In this document: positions 46,267 to 57,648 of the stretch, in pieces
How positions within the stretch are numbered: position 1 is the stretch's first letter
How the letters are laid out: every line of letters starts with the position of its first letter
Source: Thauera carbonicopians
GTDB taxonomy: Bacteria; Pseudomonadota; Gammaproteobacteria; Burkholderiales; Rhodocyclaceae
Direction: 5' to 3'
Assembly: GCF_025699485.1 (NCBI RefSeq)
Contig: NZ_JANUXN010000009.1
Location: 1-64,000, forward strand
Length of the DNA: 64,000 bases
Position numbers and translations under genes: made by a program
Notes under the pieces: model-generated
What the model was told of the DNA's origin: nothing
What the model saw: the letters and a program-made list of their open reading frames with translations, nothing else
The model's database searches: none

Positions 46267-46313
46267 CGACCTCCCTCCGCGGGGTGTCGGCTGCGCCTTG
46301 CGCACCACCCCGC
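46267..46313 (+). promoter_or_regulatory. Alternative hairpins in the trpE leader
   Basis: Hairpin A pairs 46267-46274 with 46281-46289 (one mismatch, one G-U). Hairpin B pairs 46279-46286 with 46306-46313 (perfect 8 bp). Both need bases 46281-46286, so only one can form at a time. The Trp-rich leader frame stops three bases upstream of hairpin A. Confidence 0.5.
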
Positions 46314-46357
46314 CTGCTGCAGCACCTTCCGATCGAATCGACTTACGTGGAGCCCCC

Positions 46358-47833
46358 ATGCTCGAACAGGAATTCAACGCCCTTGCCTCGCAGGGCTACA
46401 ACCGCATCCCGGTCACGCTCGAGACCTTTGCCGACCTCGACACGCCGCTGTCCATCTACCTGAAGCTCGCCAACGAGCCCTACACCTACCTGCTCGAATC
46501 GGTGCAGGGCGGCGAGCGCTTCGGCCGCTATTCCTTCATCGGCCTGTCCTCGCCGACCCGCATCGAAGTCTATGGCCGTTCCGCGCTGCTGCTCACCGGC
46601 AACCGCCTGGTCGAGCGCCGCGACTACGGCGACCCGCTGAACTTCGTCGCCGAATTCATGAACCGCATCAAGGTGCCGCCGCGCGAGCACCTGCCGCGCT
46701 TCGCCGGCGGCCTGGTCGGCTACTTCGGCTACGACACCGTGCGCTACATCGAGCCGAAGCTGGCGCAGACCGAGAAGACCGACACCATCGGCACGCCCGA
46801 CATCCTGCTGCTGCTGTCCGAGGAAGTCGCCATCGTCGACAACCTCAGCGGCAAGCTGACCCTGGTTGTTTATGCCGAACCGGAAGTGCCTGGCGCTTTC
46901 AAGCGCGCCCAGAAGCGCCTGCGTGAACTGCTGGCGCGGCTACGGGCACCGGTGCGGATACCCGAGGAATGCTGCGCCGAGCCCGCGGAGGCGGTGTCGA
47001 GCTTCGGCGAGGACGCCTTCAAGGACGCGGTGCGCCGCGCCAAGCAGTACATCGTCGACGGCGACGTCATGCAGGTCGTGCTGTCGCAGCGCATGAGCAA
47101 GCCCTACGCGGCCAGCCCGATGGCGCTTTACCGCGCGATCCGCTCGCTGAACCCGTCGCCCTACATGTTCTATTTCAACCTCGAGGACTTCCACGTCGTC
47201 GGCGCCTCGCCGGAGATCCTGACCCGGCTCGAGGACGATGTCGTCACCGTGCGCCCGATCGCCGGCACGCGCAAGCGCGGCGCCACGGTGGCCGAGGACC
47301 TTGCGCTCGAGAAGGAGCTGCTGGCGGACGCCAAGGAAATCGCCGAACACGTGCAACTGCTCGACCTCGGCCGCAACGATGCCGGCCGGGTGTCGCAGAC
47401 CGGCACGGTCAAGGTCACCGAGCGCTTCAGCATCGAGCGCTATTCCCACGTGATGCACATCGTCTCCAACGTCGAGGGCCGGCTCAAGAGCGGGCTCAAT
47501 GCGCTCGCCGTACTGCGCGCCACCTTCCCGGCAGGCACGGTGTCGGGCGCACCCAAGGTCAGGGCGATGGAGATCATCGACGAGCTCGAACCGGTCAAGC
47601 GCGGCATCTACGCTGGCTCGGTCGGCTACCTCGGCTTCCATGGCGACATGGACCTCGCCATCGCGATCCGTACCGCCGTCGTCAAGGACGGCCAGATCCA
47701 CGTCCAGGCGGGCGCCGGCATCGTTGCCGACTCCGATCCCGATTCCGAATGGGAGGAAACCCGGAACAAGGCGCGCGCGATGCTGCGTGCTGCCGAGATG
47801 GCCGAAGGCGGACTGGACACCCAGGTGCAGTGA
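46358..47833 (+). CDS. trpE: Anthranilate synthase component I
   Basis: Makes anthranilate from chorismate with ammonia from TrpG. It is 491 residues. Feedback inhibition by Trp is likely, since the N-terminal [20 protein letters not shown] motif with its regulatory Ser is intact. The chorismate-binding domain has [34 protein letters not shown] and [22 protein letters not shown] precedes the chosen ATG. First gene of trpEGDC. Confidence 0.95.
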   Translation: MLEQEFNALASQGYNRIPVTLETFADLDTPLSIYLKLANEPYTYLLESVQGGERFGRYSFIGLSSPTRIEVYGRSALLLTGNRLVERRDYGDPLNFVAEFMNRIKVPPREHLPRFAGGLVGYFGYDTVRYIEPKLAQTEKTDTIGTPDILLLLSEEVAIVDNLSGKLTLVVYAEPEVPGAFKRAQKRLRELLARLRAPVRIPEECCAEPAEAVSSFGEDAFKDAVRRAKQYIVDGDVMQVVLSQRMSKPYAASPMALYRAIRSLNPSPYMFYFNLEDFHVVGASPEILTRLEDDVVTVRPIAGTRKRGATVAEDLALEKELLADAKEIAEHVQLLDLGRNDAGRVSQTGTVKVTERFSIERYSHVMHIVSNVEGRLKSGLNALAVLRATFPAGTVSGAPKVRAMEIIDELEPVKRGIYAGSVGYLGFHGDMDLAIAIRTAVVKDGQIHVQAGAGIVADSDPDSEWEETRNKARAMLRAAEMAEGGLDTQVQ

Positions 47834-47843
47834 GGAGCGCGAA

Positions 47844-48431
47844 ATGCTATTGATGATCGACAACTACGACAGCTTCACCTACAACCTGGTGCAGTATTTC
47901 GGTGAGTTGGGTGCCCGGGTCGAGGTCTACCGCAACGACGAGGTCACTCTCGACCAGATCGCGGCGATGAAGCCCGATCAGCTCGTGATCTCGCCCGGAC
48001 CGTGCTCGCCGGCCGAGGCCGGCGTCTCGGTGCGGGCGATCAAGGCCTTCGCCGGCAAACTGCCCATCCTCGGCGTCTGCCTCGGCCACCAGAGCATCGG
48101 CGCCGCTTTCGGCGGCCGCATCGTGCATGCGCAGCAGCTCATGCACGGCAAGACTTCGCCGGTGCGCCACCAGGGCGCCGGTGTGTTCCGCGGCCTGCCC
48201 GATCCGCTGGTGTGCACGCGTTATCACTCGCTCGCGATTGAACGCGACAGCCTGCCCGATTGTCTGGAAGTGACCGCCTGGACCGAAGACGGTGAAATCA
48301 TGGGCGTGCGCCACCGGACGCTGGACGTCGAGGGCGTGCAGTTCCACCCCGAATCGATCCTGACCGAGTGCGGCCATGAGCTGCTGCGCAATTTCCTCGA
48401 CCGCAGCGCGCCCGTGCCTGCTGCCGCCTGA
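47844..48431 (+). CDS. trpG: Anthranilate synthase component II (glutamine amidotransferase)
   Basis: Glutaminase that feeds ammonia to TrpE. It is 195 residues. [19 protein letters not shown] at the start, the nucleophile in [10 protein letters not shown], and His-Glu in VQFHPESIL. In many bacteria the same subunit also serves PabB for folate synthesis. GAGGAGCG precedes the ATG. The stop overlaps the trpD start by one base. Confidence 0.95.
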   Translation: MLLMIDNYDSFTYNLVQYFGELGARVEVYRNDEVTLDQIAAMKPDQLVISPGPCSPAEAGVSVRAIKAFAGKLPILGVCLGHQSIGAAFGGRIVHAQQLMHGKTSPVRHQGAGVFRGLPDPLVCTRYHSLAIERDSLPDCLEVTAWTEDGEIMGVRHRTLDVEGVQFHPESILTECGHELLRNFLDRSAPVPAAA

Positions 48432-49489
48432 TGCCGAACGAGACGATGCCCGACATGATCACGCCCCAGCAAGCCCTGCAACGCACGATCGAACACCGCG
48501 AAATCTTCTTCGACGAGATGCTGTCGCTGATGCGCCAGATCATGGCCGGCGAGGTGTCGCCGGTCATGACCGCCGCCATCCTCACCGGCCTGCGGGTCAA
48601 GAAGGAGACCATCGGCGAGATCGCCGCCGCCGCCATCGTCATGCGCGAGATGTCGACCAAGGTCGAGGTCAAGCCGCCGCACGAGCACTTCCTCGACGTC
48701 GTCGGCACCGGCGGTGACGGCGCCAACACCTTCAACATCTCCACCACCACCATCTTCGTCGCCGCGGCGGCGGGCGCACGCGTCGCCAAGCATGGCGGGC
48801 GCGGCGTGTCGTCGAAGTCCGGCGCCGCCGACGTCATCGAAGCGCTCGGCGTCAATCTGGACCTCACCCCGGCCCAGGTCGCCGACTGCATCGAGGCCAC
48901 CGGCATCGGCTTCATGTATGCGCCGGCCCACCACAGCGCGATGAAGAACGTCGCCCCGGTGCGGCGCGAGATGGGCGTGCGCACGCTGTTCAACATCCTC
49001 GGTCCGCTGACCAACCCTGCGAGCGCGCCCAACACCCTGATGGGCGTGTTCCACCCCGACCTGGTCGGCATCCAGGCGCGCGTCATGGAGCGCCTCGGCG
49101 CCAACCACGTGCTGGTCGTGCATGGCATGGACGGCATGGACGAAGTCAGCCTCGGCGGTGCGACCCTGGTCGGCGAGCTCAAGGACGGCAAGGTCAGCGA
49201 ATACGAGATCCACCCCGAGGATTTCGACATCCCGATGGCCAGCAGCCGCAACCTGCGCGTCGCCGACGCCGACGAGTCGCGCCAGGTGCTGCTCGGCGTG
49301 CTCGACAACCGCCCCGGCCCGGCCCGCGACATCGTCGTCTTCAATGCCGGCGTGGCGCTGTACACCGCCAATATCGCCGATTCGATCGGTGCCGGCATCG
49401 CCCTTGCGCGCGAAACCATCGCCAGCGGCGCGGCGCGCGCCAGGCTGGACGACTTCGTGCGCTTCACCCAGCAATTCCGGAGCGCCTGA
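48431..49489 (+). CDS. trpD: Anthranilate phosphoribosyltransferase
   Basis: Transfers phosphoribose from PRPP to anthranilate. It is 352 residues. The PRPP loop is [37 protein letters not shown] and [12 protein letters not shown] are diagnostic. The first ATG overlaps the trpG stop. In-frame ATGs five and eight codons later could also serve. It overlaps trpC by one base. Confidence 0.95.
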   Translation: MPNETMPDMITPQQALQRTIEHREIFFDEMLSLMRQIMAGEVSPVMTAAILTGLRVKKETIGEIAAAAIVMREMSTKVEVKPPHEHFLDVVGTGGDGANTFNISTTTIFVAAAAGARVAKHGGRGVSSKSGAADVIEALGVNLDLTPAQVADCIEATGIGFMYAPAHHSAMKNVAPVRREMGVRTLFNILGPLTNPASAPNTLMGVFHPDLVGIQARVMERLGANHVLVVHGMDGMDEVSLGGATLVGELKDGKVSEYEIHPEDFDIPMASSRNLRVADADESRQVLLGVLDNRPGPARDIVVFNAGVALYTANIADSIGAGIALARETIASGAARARLDDFVRFTQQFRSA

Positions 49490-50286
49490 TGAGCGACATC
49501 CTCAACAAGATCTGCGCGGTCAAGGTCGAAGAAGTCGCCGCTGCCCGCGCGCTCAAACCGCTCGAAACCATCCGTGCCGAAGCCGAGGCCCAACCCGCCG
49601 CGCGCGATTTCGTCGGCGCCATCCGCGCCCGCCATGCCGCCGGCCGGCCGGCGGTGATCGCCGAGATCAAGAAGGCCAGCCCGTCCAAGGGCGTGATCCG
49701 CGCCGACTTCCATCCCGCCGACATCGCCCGCTCGTACGCGCAGGCCGGCGCCGCCTGCCTGTCGGTGCTGACCGACCGCGAATTCTTCCAGGGCGCGCCC
49801 GAGTACCTGCAGGCCGCGCGCGCCGCCTGCGCGCTGCCGGCGCTGCGCAAGGATTTCCTCGTCGATGCCTGGCAGGTGTACGAAGCCCGCGCGATGGGCG
49901 CCGACGCCATCCTGCTGATCGCCGCCTGCCTCGATCTGGCGCAGATGCGCGACATGGAAACGATCGCCGGCGAACTCGGCATGGCGGTGCTGGTCGAGGT
50001 ACACGATGCGGACGAACTGGAAAGCGCCCTGCAGTTGCGGACTCCGCTGATCGGCATCAACAACCGCAACCTGCGTACTTTCGAAGTCTCGCTGCAGAGC
50101 ACACTGGACCTGCTGCCGCGCATCGCCAGCGCAGGCGCCGGCCGCATCGTCGTCACCGAATCGGGCATCCTGAAACCCGAAGACGTCGCACTGATGCGCG
50201 GCAACGCGGTACAGACCTTCCTGGTCGGCGAGGCTTTCATGCGCGTCGACGAGCCGGGCGAAGGCCTGCGCGACCTGTTCGGCTGA
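49489..50286 (+). CDS. trpC: Indole-3-glycerol phosphate synthase
   Basis: TIM-barrel enzyme closing the indole ring. It is 265 residues and a stand-alone TrpC (no fused TrpF). Catalytic motifs are [36 protein letters not shown] and [12 protein letters not shown]. It is the last trp gene here. trpF, trpB and trpA are not in the window, as is usual where they form a second operon. Confidence 0.95.
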   Translation: MSDILNKICAVKVEEVAAARALKPLETIRAEAEAQPAARDFVGAIRARHAAGRPAVIAEIKKASPSKGVIRADFHPADIARSYAQAGAACLSVLTDREFFQGAPEYLQAARAACALPALRKDFLVDAWQVYEARAMGADAILLIAACLDLAQMRDMETIAGELGMAVLVEVHDADELESALQLRTPLIGINNRNLRTFEVSLQSTLDLLPRIASAGAGRIVVTESGILKPEDVALMRGNAVQTFLVGEAFMRVDEPGEGLRDLFG

Positions 50287-50294
50287 ACCGCCTC

Positions 50295-50352
50295 ATGCCG
50301 TCGCCTTCGCCGGCGATTCATCGCCGGTCCGAGGCCAGGGCAGCGACGGCAT
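50295..50352. repeat. Nested inverted repeat between trpC and tamB
   Basis: A perfect 10-bp outer stem (ATGCCGTCGC / GCGACGGCAT) encloses an inner 7-bp hairpin (CCGGCGA / TCGCCGG, four-base loop). No U-run follows. Possible Rho-type terminator or protein-binding cruciform. Confidence 0.5.
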
Positions 50353-50383
50353 CGGCCTCATGAATTCCTCAGCCTGATGACGC

Positions 50384-53300
50384 ATGGACAAACCGGAACA
50401 GCCTTCGACGAACGAGCAAGCGAATCACTCCCCGGCGGCCAGGCGCCGGCTTGGCCTGCGCGGCTGGCTGGTCGGCGGGCTGATCGCCGTACTCGTCGTC
50501 GTCGCGCTGGTGCTGGGCGCGGCCGCCTGGCTGCTCGGCACGCGCTCGGGGCTGGACGCCGCGATCGCCCTCGGCCAGCGGGCGACGGACGGCGCGCTGC
50601 GGATCGAAGGTGCGCAGGGCCGGCTGCTGGGGCCGCTGAAGATCGACGCGCTGCATTACCACACGGAGGACCTGCGCCTGGACCTGCAGACGCTGGAGCT
50701 GGCCTGGCAGCCTGCGGCCCTGCTCGGGCGGAAGCTGGCCGTCGATCGCCTTGCCGTCGAACGCATCGATTTCTCCCAGCGTGGTGAGGAGAAGGACGAG
50801 ACCGAGCGCGAGCCGCTGGCGGCGCCCGAGGACTTGCAGATTCCGCTCGAAATCGAACTGAGCCGGTTGGAGCTGGGACGTTTCGAGCTGCACGAATGGG
50901 CGCCGGAGCCGGGCGATGCGCCGCCCACGGCAGGCTTCTGGGTCGCCGACCTGAGCGCTGCGCTCGGCAGCGACGGCAGGCACCACCAGGTGCGTGAACT
51001 GGCGCTCAAGTTGCCGCAGGGCGAGGTCATGCTCGAAGCTGCGCTCGATGGCCTCAAGCCTTTCGCGCTGACGGGTGACATCCGTTTCGATGGCGTCATC
51101 GAAGAGCGCCCGCTCGAGGCCAGGCTTGCCGCTTCCGGTACGCTGCTCGCACCGCATGTCGAGCTCACGGCCGCTGCCGAAGGCCTGAACGCCCATGTGG
51201 TGGCGGAAGCCGCGCCTTTCGAACCGATGCCGCTGCGCGCGCTGAAGCTGGAGGCGGGCGAAATCGATCCTTCGGCTTTTGTCGAAGGCTTGCCGCACGC
51301 CGCGCTTCGGCTCGAAGCCGAACTCGCGGCTGTCGCCGAGGGCGGCAGTCTGCCGGCCGAGCCGCAATCGGCCGGCCCGAACCTGGCCGGACCGTTCCGC
51401 CTGCTGAATCGCCAGCCGGCAGCCGTGGATGCGGGCGGCATTCCCGTCGCCTCCGTGTCCGGCCGGCTGGACCTGAAACCCACCGCGATCAACGTCGACG
51501 AGCTCGACATCCGCCTGCCGGGCGATGGCCGCATCGGCGGCCGGCTTGCCTGGCAGCCGCCGGCCGCCGGTGATGCGGGCGCGGAGACGGATCGAGCAGG
51601 GCAGTCCAAGGTGGCGGACATCGGGCAACTCGTTGCCGTGCTCGAGCTTGCCGGCATCGATACCCGTGCCCTCGATACCCGCCTGCCCAGGCAGCGCCTG
51701 GCGGGCCGCATCGACGCCGAGGCGGATGCGCAGCGCCAGCAGGCGGAGCTGGCGCTGACGCTCGGCGCAGCCAGAATCGATGCGCGAGCCGAACTGCTCG
51801 CGCAGGCGGCAGGAGAGGCTGCGGCCGGCGACCCGGCGGTCGACGTTTCGGCGGCCGGCAAACCTGCGGCCGGTGGCGGCGCTCCGGCCGCAGGTGAAAC
51901 CGTGGCCGCTGCGCCCCCACGGCGTTTTTCGGTCAATGCCCGCCTGCGCGAAGTCGACCCGCGCGCGCTGCTCCCGGAAGCGCCGAAAGCACGCCTCAAT
52001 CTCGATCTCGATGCCTCCGGCGAACTACCGGAAGCCGGCCTGCCGCAGGCGGTACAAGTCGTCTTCCAGATTCCCGACAGCCGCCTCGAAGATCTCGCGC
52101 TCGGCGGCAAGGGCCGCTTGAGGCTGGAGGGCGAGCGTCTGCCCGAAGTGGCGCTCGATCTGAACATCGCCGGCAACTCGCTGGTGGCCGAAGGCGCCTG
52201 GGGCGCCCCCGGCGATGTGCTCAAGTTCGCCCTCGACGCCTTGAAGCTCGACGCCCTCGGCCACGGCCTGGCCGGCAAGGCCGGTGCCAGCGGACGGCTG
52301 AGCGGCACGCTGGAGCTGCCGTCGGGCGAACTGCAGTTCTTCGGCGAGGCGCTGCGGTTGCCGGGCGGCGTGCGCCTGCTCGGCGTCAACGGCGTCGGCC
52401 GGCTCGATGCCGGCGCCGATGGTCCGTTCCAGCTGTCGATGGGGCTGTCCGGGCTGGGGCCGACCGCAAGGGACGCCGATGGCAGGGTGCAAGCCGACTG
52501 GCTGGCCAATGCCCGCCTGTCCGCCTCGGGCACCCGGGCGCGCCACGACATCGAGCTCGATCTCGCCACGCCGGAGCTGGACGGTGCCGGCGACACGCTG
52601 AAGCTGAGCCTGAAGGGCGGCTTGCAGGCGCCGAGCGCGCAGCGGCCCGGCCCGCGCTGGCTGGGCGAACTGAGCGCACTGGAGAGCGCCGGCCGCTTTG
52701 CCGCCCGGCTATTGGCGCCGGCACGGCTCGATCTGTCGCCGGAAGCCGCCAGCATCGGCGAGGCACGGCTCGATCTGGGCGAAAAGGGCCGCCTGCACCT
52801 GCAGGAGACCGCCTGGTCGCCGCAGCGCAGCGTGGCGCGCGGGACCTTGACCGGCCTCGCCTTCGGCCCCTTGACGCGCGCCGATGGCCAGCCGAGGCGG
52901 GGGCCCGGCCCGCTGGTGCTGGGCGCCGACTGGAACCTGAGCGTCGGCACGACACTGGACGGCCAGGCGCGTCTGTTCCGTGAATCGGGCGACATCACCA
53001 TCGAAGGCGAAACCCGCACCCGGCTCGGCCTGGAGACGCTGGAGGCGGTGCTGAAGGCCAGCGGCAACCGCCTGAGCCTGACGGCCCAGGCGCGCGGCAG
53101 CGAAATCGGCAGCCTGCAGGCCAATGCCGGGCTGCAGGCGCAGCGCGGCGCGGACGGCTTGTGGTCGGTGCCGCCGGATGCTGCGCTGGCGGGCTCGGCC
53201 GAGCTCGACGTACCCTCGATCGGCTGGCTGGGCCGCCTGGTGCCCGAGAGCATCGAAGCCGGCGGCAGCCTGAAGGGCAGCGTCGAGCTGGGCGGCACGC

Positions 53301-54553
53301 TGGCCGCGCCACGTGCTTCCGGCCGCGTCAGCGGCCGCACGCTGGAGATTGCGCTGGTCGATCAGGGGCTGCACCTGTCCGGTGGCGAATTCGATGCCAG
53401 CTTCGACAACGATCGCGTGCGTCTCGACCGGTTGTCCTTCGTGTCGCCGAATCGCGTGCGCCCGCGCGAGAACCGCATTCCCTTCGATCGCCTGACCGCG
53501 ACGCCGGGCACGTTCACCGCCAGCGGCGAAGTGAAGCTCGACAGCGGCGACGGCGATTTCAGCTTCCGCGCCGACCGCCTGCCGCTGCTGCAGCGCGACG
53601 ACCGCTGGATGCTGCTGTCGGGTGAAGGCACGGCGCGCAGCACCTGGACCTCACTGGTGCTGAATGCGGATTTCCGTACCGATGCCGGCTACATCGAATT
53701 TGCCGAAACGCCGCCGCCCAGCCTGTCGGACGACGTCGTCGTGCTCGGCCGCGACGAGAAGCCGGCCGAGGGCGGCTTCGCGCTCACCGCCGATATCGGC
53801 GTCAATCTGGGCAATGCGCTCTATTTGTCGGCGATGGGGCTGGAGACCCGGCTGGCGGGCGAACTGAAGCTGCGCATGCGCCCCGGCCTGCCGATGTCGG
53901 CGATCGGCAGCATCGCCACCGTCGGCGGCTCCTATCGCGGCTACGGCCAGAGCCTCGTCATCGACCGCGGCGTGGTCAACTTCCAGGGGCCGCTCGACGC
54001 GCCGGGGCTGGACATCGTCGCCCTGCGCAAGGGCCTGGCGGTCGAGGCGGGCGTGGCCGTCAGCGGCAGCGCCAAGCGGCCGCAGATACGGCTGGTGTCC
54101 GAGCCGAACGTGCCCGACCCCGACAAACTGTCGTGGATCGTGCTCGGCCGCGCGCCCGATTCCGGCTCCGGTGCCGACCTCGGCCTGCTGCTGCCGGCTG
54201 CGCAGGCCCTGCTCGGCGGCCCGGGCGGCGGCATGACCGAAGAGTTGTCGCGCAGCCTGGGCTTCGACAGCTTCTCGATCGGCCAGGGCGAGCTCAACAG
54301 CACTTCGCGCGCAGCCAGCAGCCGGGTGCTCGGCAGCGGTTCGACCGTCGCCAGCGACCCGTCGGTGGCTGGCCAGGTGCTGAGCCTGGGCAAGCGCCTG
54401 AGTCCCGACCTGTTCCTGTCCTTCGAGCAGAGCCTGGGCGGCGCCGAAACCCTGGTCAAGCTCAGCTACCAACTGTCGCGGCGCTTGTCGGTGGTGGCGC
54501 GCGGCGGCACCGATACTTCGCTGGATCTCCATTACGGTTTTTCCTTCCGCTGA
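50384..54553 (+). CDS. tamB: Translocation and assembly module inner-membrane subunit TamB
   Basis: Very large AsmA-like protein of 1,389 residues spanning the periplasm. It works with TamA in outer-membrane protein and lipid homeostasis. The N-terminal anchor (about residues 29-50, LVGGLIAVLVVVALVLGAAA) is followed by a long beta-taco/helical repeat region of about 1,000 residues and the conserved C-terminal TamB domain (about 1,050-1,389) with GFALTADIGVNLGNALYLS, VGGSYRGYGQSLVIDRG and a final LSYQLSRRLSVVARGG. tamA, usually directly upstream, is not adjacent: trpC is. Confidence 0.9.
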   Translation: MDKPEQPSTNEQANHSPAARRRLGLRGWLVGGLIAVLVVVALVLGAAAWLLGTRSGLDAAIALGQRATDGALRIEGAQGRLLGPLKIDALHYHTEDLRLDLQTLELAWQPAALLGRKLAVDRLAVERIDFSQRGEEKDETEREPLAAPEDLQIPLEIELSRLELGRFELHEWAPEPGDAPPTAGFWVADLSAALGSDGRHHQVRELALKLPQGEVMLEAALDGLKPFALTGDIRFDGVIEERPLEARLAASGTLLAPHVELTAAAEGLNAHVVAEAAPFEPMPLRALKLEAGEIDPSAFVEGLPHAALRLEAELAAVAEGGSLPAEPQSAGPNLAGPFRLLNRQPAAVDAGGIPVASVSGRLDLKPTAINVDELDIRLPGDGRIGGRLAWQPPAAGDAGAETDRAGQSKVADIGQLVAVLELAGIDTRALDTRLPRQRLAGRIDAEADAQRQQAELALTLGAARIDARAELLAQAAGEAAAGDPAVDVSAAGKPAAGGGAPAAGETVAAAPPRRFSVNARLREVDPRALLPEAPKARLNLDLDASGELPEAGLPQAVQVVFQIPDSRLEDLALGGKGRLRLEGERLPEVALDLNIAGNSLVAEGAWGAPGDVLKFALDALKLDALGHGLAGKAGASGRLSGTLELPSGELQFFGEALRLPGGVRLLGVNGVGRLDAGADGPFQLSMGLSGLGPTARDADGRVQADWLANARLSASGTRARHDIELDLATPELDGAGDTLKLSLKGGLQAPSAQRPGPRWLGELSALESAGRFAARLLAPARLDLSPEAASIGEARLDLGEKGRLHLQETAWSPQRSVARGTLTGLAFGPLTRADGQPRRGPGPLVLGADWNLSVGTTLDGQARLFRESGDITIEGETRTRLGLETLEAVLKASGNRLSLTAQARGSEIGSLQANAGLQAQRGADGLWSVPPDAALAGSAELDVPSIGWLGRLVPESIEAGGSLKGSVELGGTLAAPRASGRVSGRTLEIALVDQGLHLSGGEFDASFDNDRVRLDRLSFVSPNRVRPRENRIPFDRLTATPGTFTASGEVKLDSGDGDFSFRADRLPLLQRDDRWMLLSGEGTARSTWTSLVLNADFRTDAGYIEFAETPPPSLSDDVVVLGRDEKPAEGGFALTADIGVNLGNALYLSAMGLETRLAGELKLRMRPGLPMSAIGSIATVGGSYRGYGQSLVIDRGVVNFQGPLDAPGLDIVALRKGLAVEAGVAVSGSAKRPQIRLVSEPNVPDPDKLSWIVLGRAPDSGSGADLGLLLPAAQALLGGPGGGMTEELSRSLGFDSFSIGQGELNSTSRAASSRVLGSGSTVASDPSVAGQVLSLGKRLSPDLFLSFEQSLGGAETLVKLSYQLSRRLSVVARGGTDTSLDLHYGFSFR

Positions 54554-54590
54554 GCGTGCCGGCGGATCTGCCAAGCAAGGGGGCATGATC

Positions 54591-55169
54591 ATGACGACTG
54601 AAACGAACGTGAATCCGGGGCTGGAAACCGCCATTTTCGGTGGCGGCTGCTTCTGGTGCCTGGAGGCGGTCTTCCTCGAAGTCGAAGGCGTCCATGCGGT
54701 GATGTCCGGCTATTGCGGCGGCCATGTCGACTCGCCGAGCTACCGCCAGGTCTGCACCGGCACCACCGGACATGCCGAAGTGGTGAAGATCGACTTCGAC
54801 CCCGCAGTGATCACTTACCGTGAGCTGCTGGATGTTTTCTTTGCCATCCACGATCCGACCACGCCGGACCGCCAGGGCAACGACCGCGGCCCGCAGTACC
54901 GCTCGGCGATCTTCGCCACCAGCGAAGCGCAGCGCCAGGCCGCGCTGGCGATGATCGCCGAACTGGAAGCGGAGCAGGTCTTCGCCGCGCCGATCGTCAC
55001 CACGGTGGAAGCCGCGCCTGCATTCTGGCCGGCCGAAGTCGAGCACCACGACTACTTCGCCCGCAACGGCGAGCAGCCGTACTGCCAGATGGTGGTGGCG
55101 CCCAAGCTGGCGAAGTTCCGCGCCCGGTTCGCCGGCCGCCGCTTCGCCGGCCGCCGCCGCGAACGATGA
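54591..55169 (+). CDS. msrA: Peptide-methionine (S)-S-oxide reductase
   Basis: Repairs methionine-S-sulfoxide in proteins. It is 192 residues. The catalytic cysteine is in FGGGCFWCLEAVF. GYCGGHVDSPSYRQVCTGTTGHAEVV and HDPTTPDRQGNDRGPQYRSAI are standard. The second ATG was chosen because the AAGGGGG upstream then has normal spacing. The C-terminus ends in a short Arg-rich extension created by a 15-bp tandem duplication. Confidence 0.93.
   Translation: MTTETNVNPGLETAIFGGGCFWCLEAVFLEVEGVHAVMSGYCGGHVDSPSYRQVCTGTTGHAEVVKIDFDPAVITYRELLDVFFAIHDPTTPDRQGNDRGPQYRSAIFATSEAQRQAALAMIAELEAEQVFAAPIVTTVEAAPAFWPAEVEHHDYFARNGEQPYCQMVVAPKLAKFRARFAGRRFAGRRRER
55128..55157 (+). repeat. 15-bp perfect tandem duplication at the end of msrA
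   Basis: TTCGCCGGCCGCCGC occurs twice head to tail (55128-55142, 55143-55157), in frame, duplicating the residues FAGRR. Confidence 0.9.
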
Positions 55170-55200
55170 CGGGCGGCGGCAGGAAGGCCGCAGCGGCAGG

Positions 55201-55206
55201 TAGAAT
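55201..55206 (+). promoter_or_regulatory. Candidate -10 element of the FKBP gene
   Basis: TAGAAT followed by CCC, 34 bases before the ATG. Confidence 0.45.
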
Positions 55207-55239
55207 CCCAGCCTTTATCCCCCGGAGCAGGAGAAGCGC

Positions 55240-55584
55240 ATGACCCAGACCACCACCGCCAGCGGCCTCGTCATCGACGACATCGAAACCGGCAGCGGCG
55301 AAACCGCCGTCAAGGGCAAGATGGTGTCGGTGCATTACACCGGCTGGCTGACCGACGGCCGCAAGTTCGATTCGTCGAAGGATCGCAACGATCCGTTCAA
55401 CTTCCCGCTCGGCGCCGGCCACGTCATCCGCGGCTGGGACGAAGGCGTGCAGGGCATGCAGGAAGGCGGCAAGCGCAAGCTGACGATTCCGCCGGAACTG
55501 GGCTATGGCGCCCGCGGCGCTGGCGGCGTGATCCCGCCCAACGCCACGCTGGTGTTCGAAGTCGAACTGCTGAAGGTGCTGTAA
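55240..55584 (+). CDS. FKBP-type peptidyl-prolyl cis-trans isomerase
   Basis: Single-domain FKBP of 114 residues without a signal peptide, so probably cytoplasmic. The active-site pattern is complete: [52 protein letters not shown] and [20 protein letters not shown] precedes the ATG. It has its own candidate promoter and ends at a long hairpin shared with convergent recQ. Confidence 0.92.
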   Translation: MTQTTTASGLVIDDIETGSGETAVKGKMVSVHYTGWLTDGRKFDSSKDRNDPFNFPLGAGHVIRGWDEGVQGMQEGGKRKLTIPPELGYGARGAGGVIPPNATLVFEVELLKVL

Positions 55585-55616
55585 GCGGCCTGCCGCAGAG
55601 CGTTCCCGTAGTTCCA

Positions 55617-55655
55617 GGAAACGGGGTGCGATCCGACGGATCGTGCCCCGTTTCC
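55617..55655. terminator. Long hairpin between convergent FKBP and recQ genes
   Basis: 18-base arms (GGAAACGGGG.. and ..CCCCGTTTCC) with a two-base internal mismatch and a three-base loop. It likely stops transcription from both sides, although no extended U-run is present. Confidence 0.7.
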
Positions 55656-55677
55656 ATGTGGCTGGTAGCCGCGTCTC

Positions 55678-57537
<1,860 letters not shown>

Positions 57538-57544
57538 GGCGCGT

Positions 57545-57550
57545 ATTGTA
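57545..57550 (-). promoter_or_regulatory. Candidate -10 element of recQ
   Basis: TACAAT on the minus strand, eight bases ahead of the recQ ATG. If used, transcription would start at or beside the ATG. Confidence 0.4.
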
Positions 57551-57648
57551 CCGGCTTCGCGGTCCTGGCATGGTGGCAGGCCAGGCTGATTTCATGACGT
57601 CTGCAAATTTTCTCGCAGGAAAGGGGCGTGGAAGAACGTGCGCCCGGC

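Noticed and set aside
50656-53340. 894-codon open frame antisense to tamB
   Set aside because: Ser/Ala/Arg-rich translation typical of a reverse-frame shadow; tamB has full-length family features.
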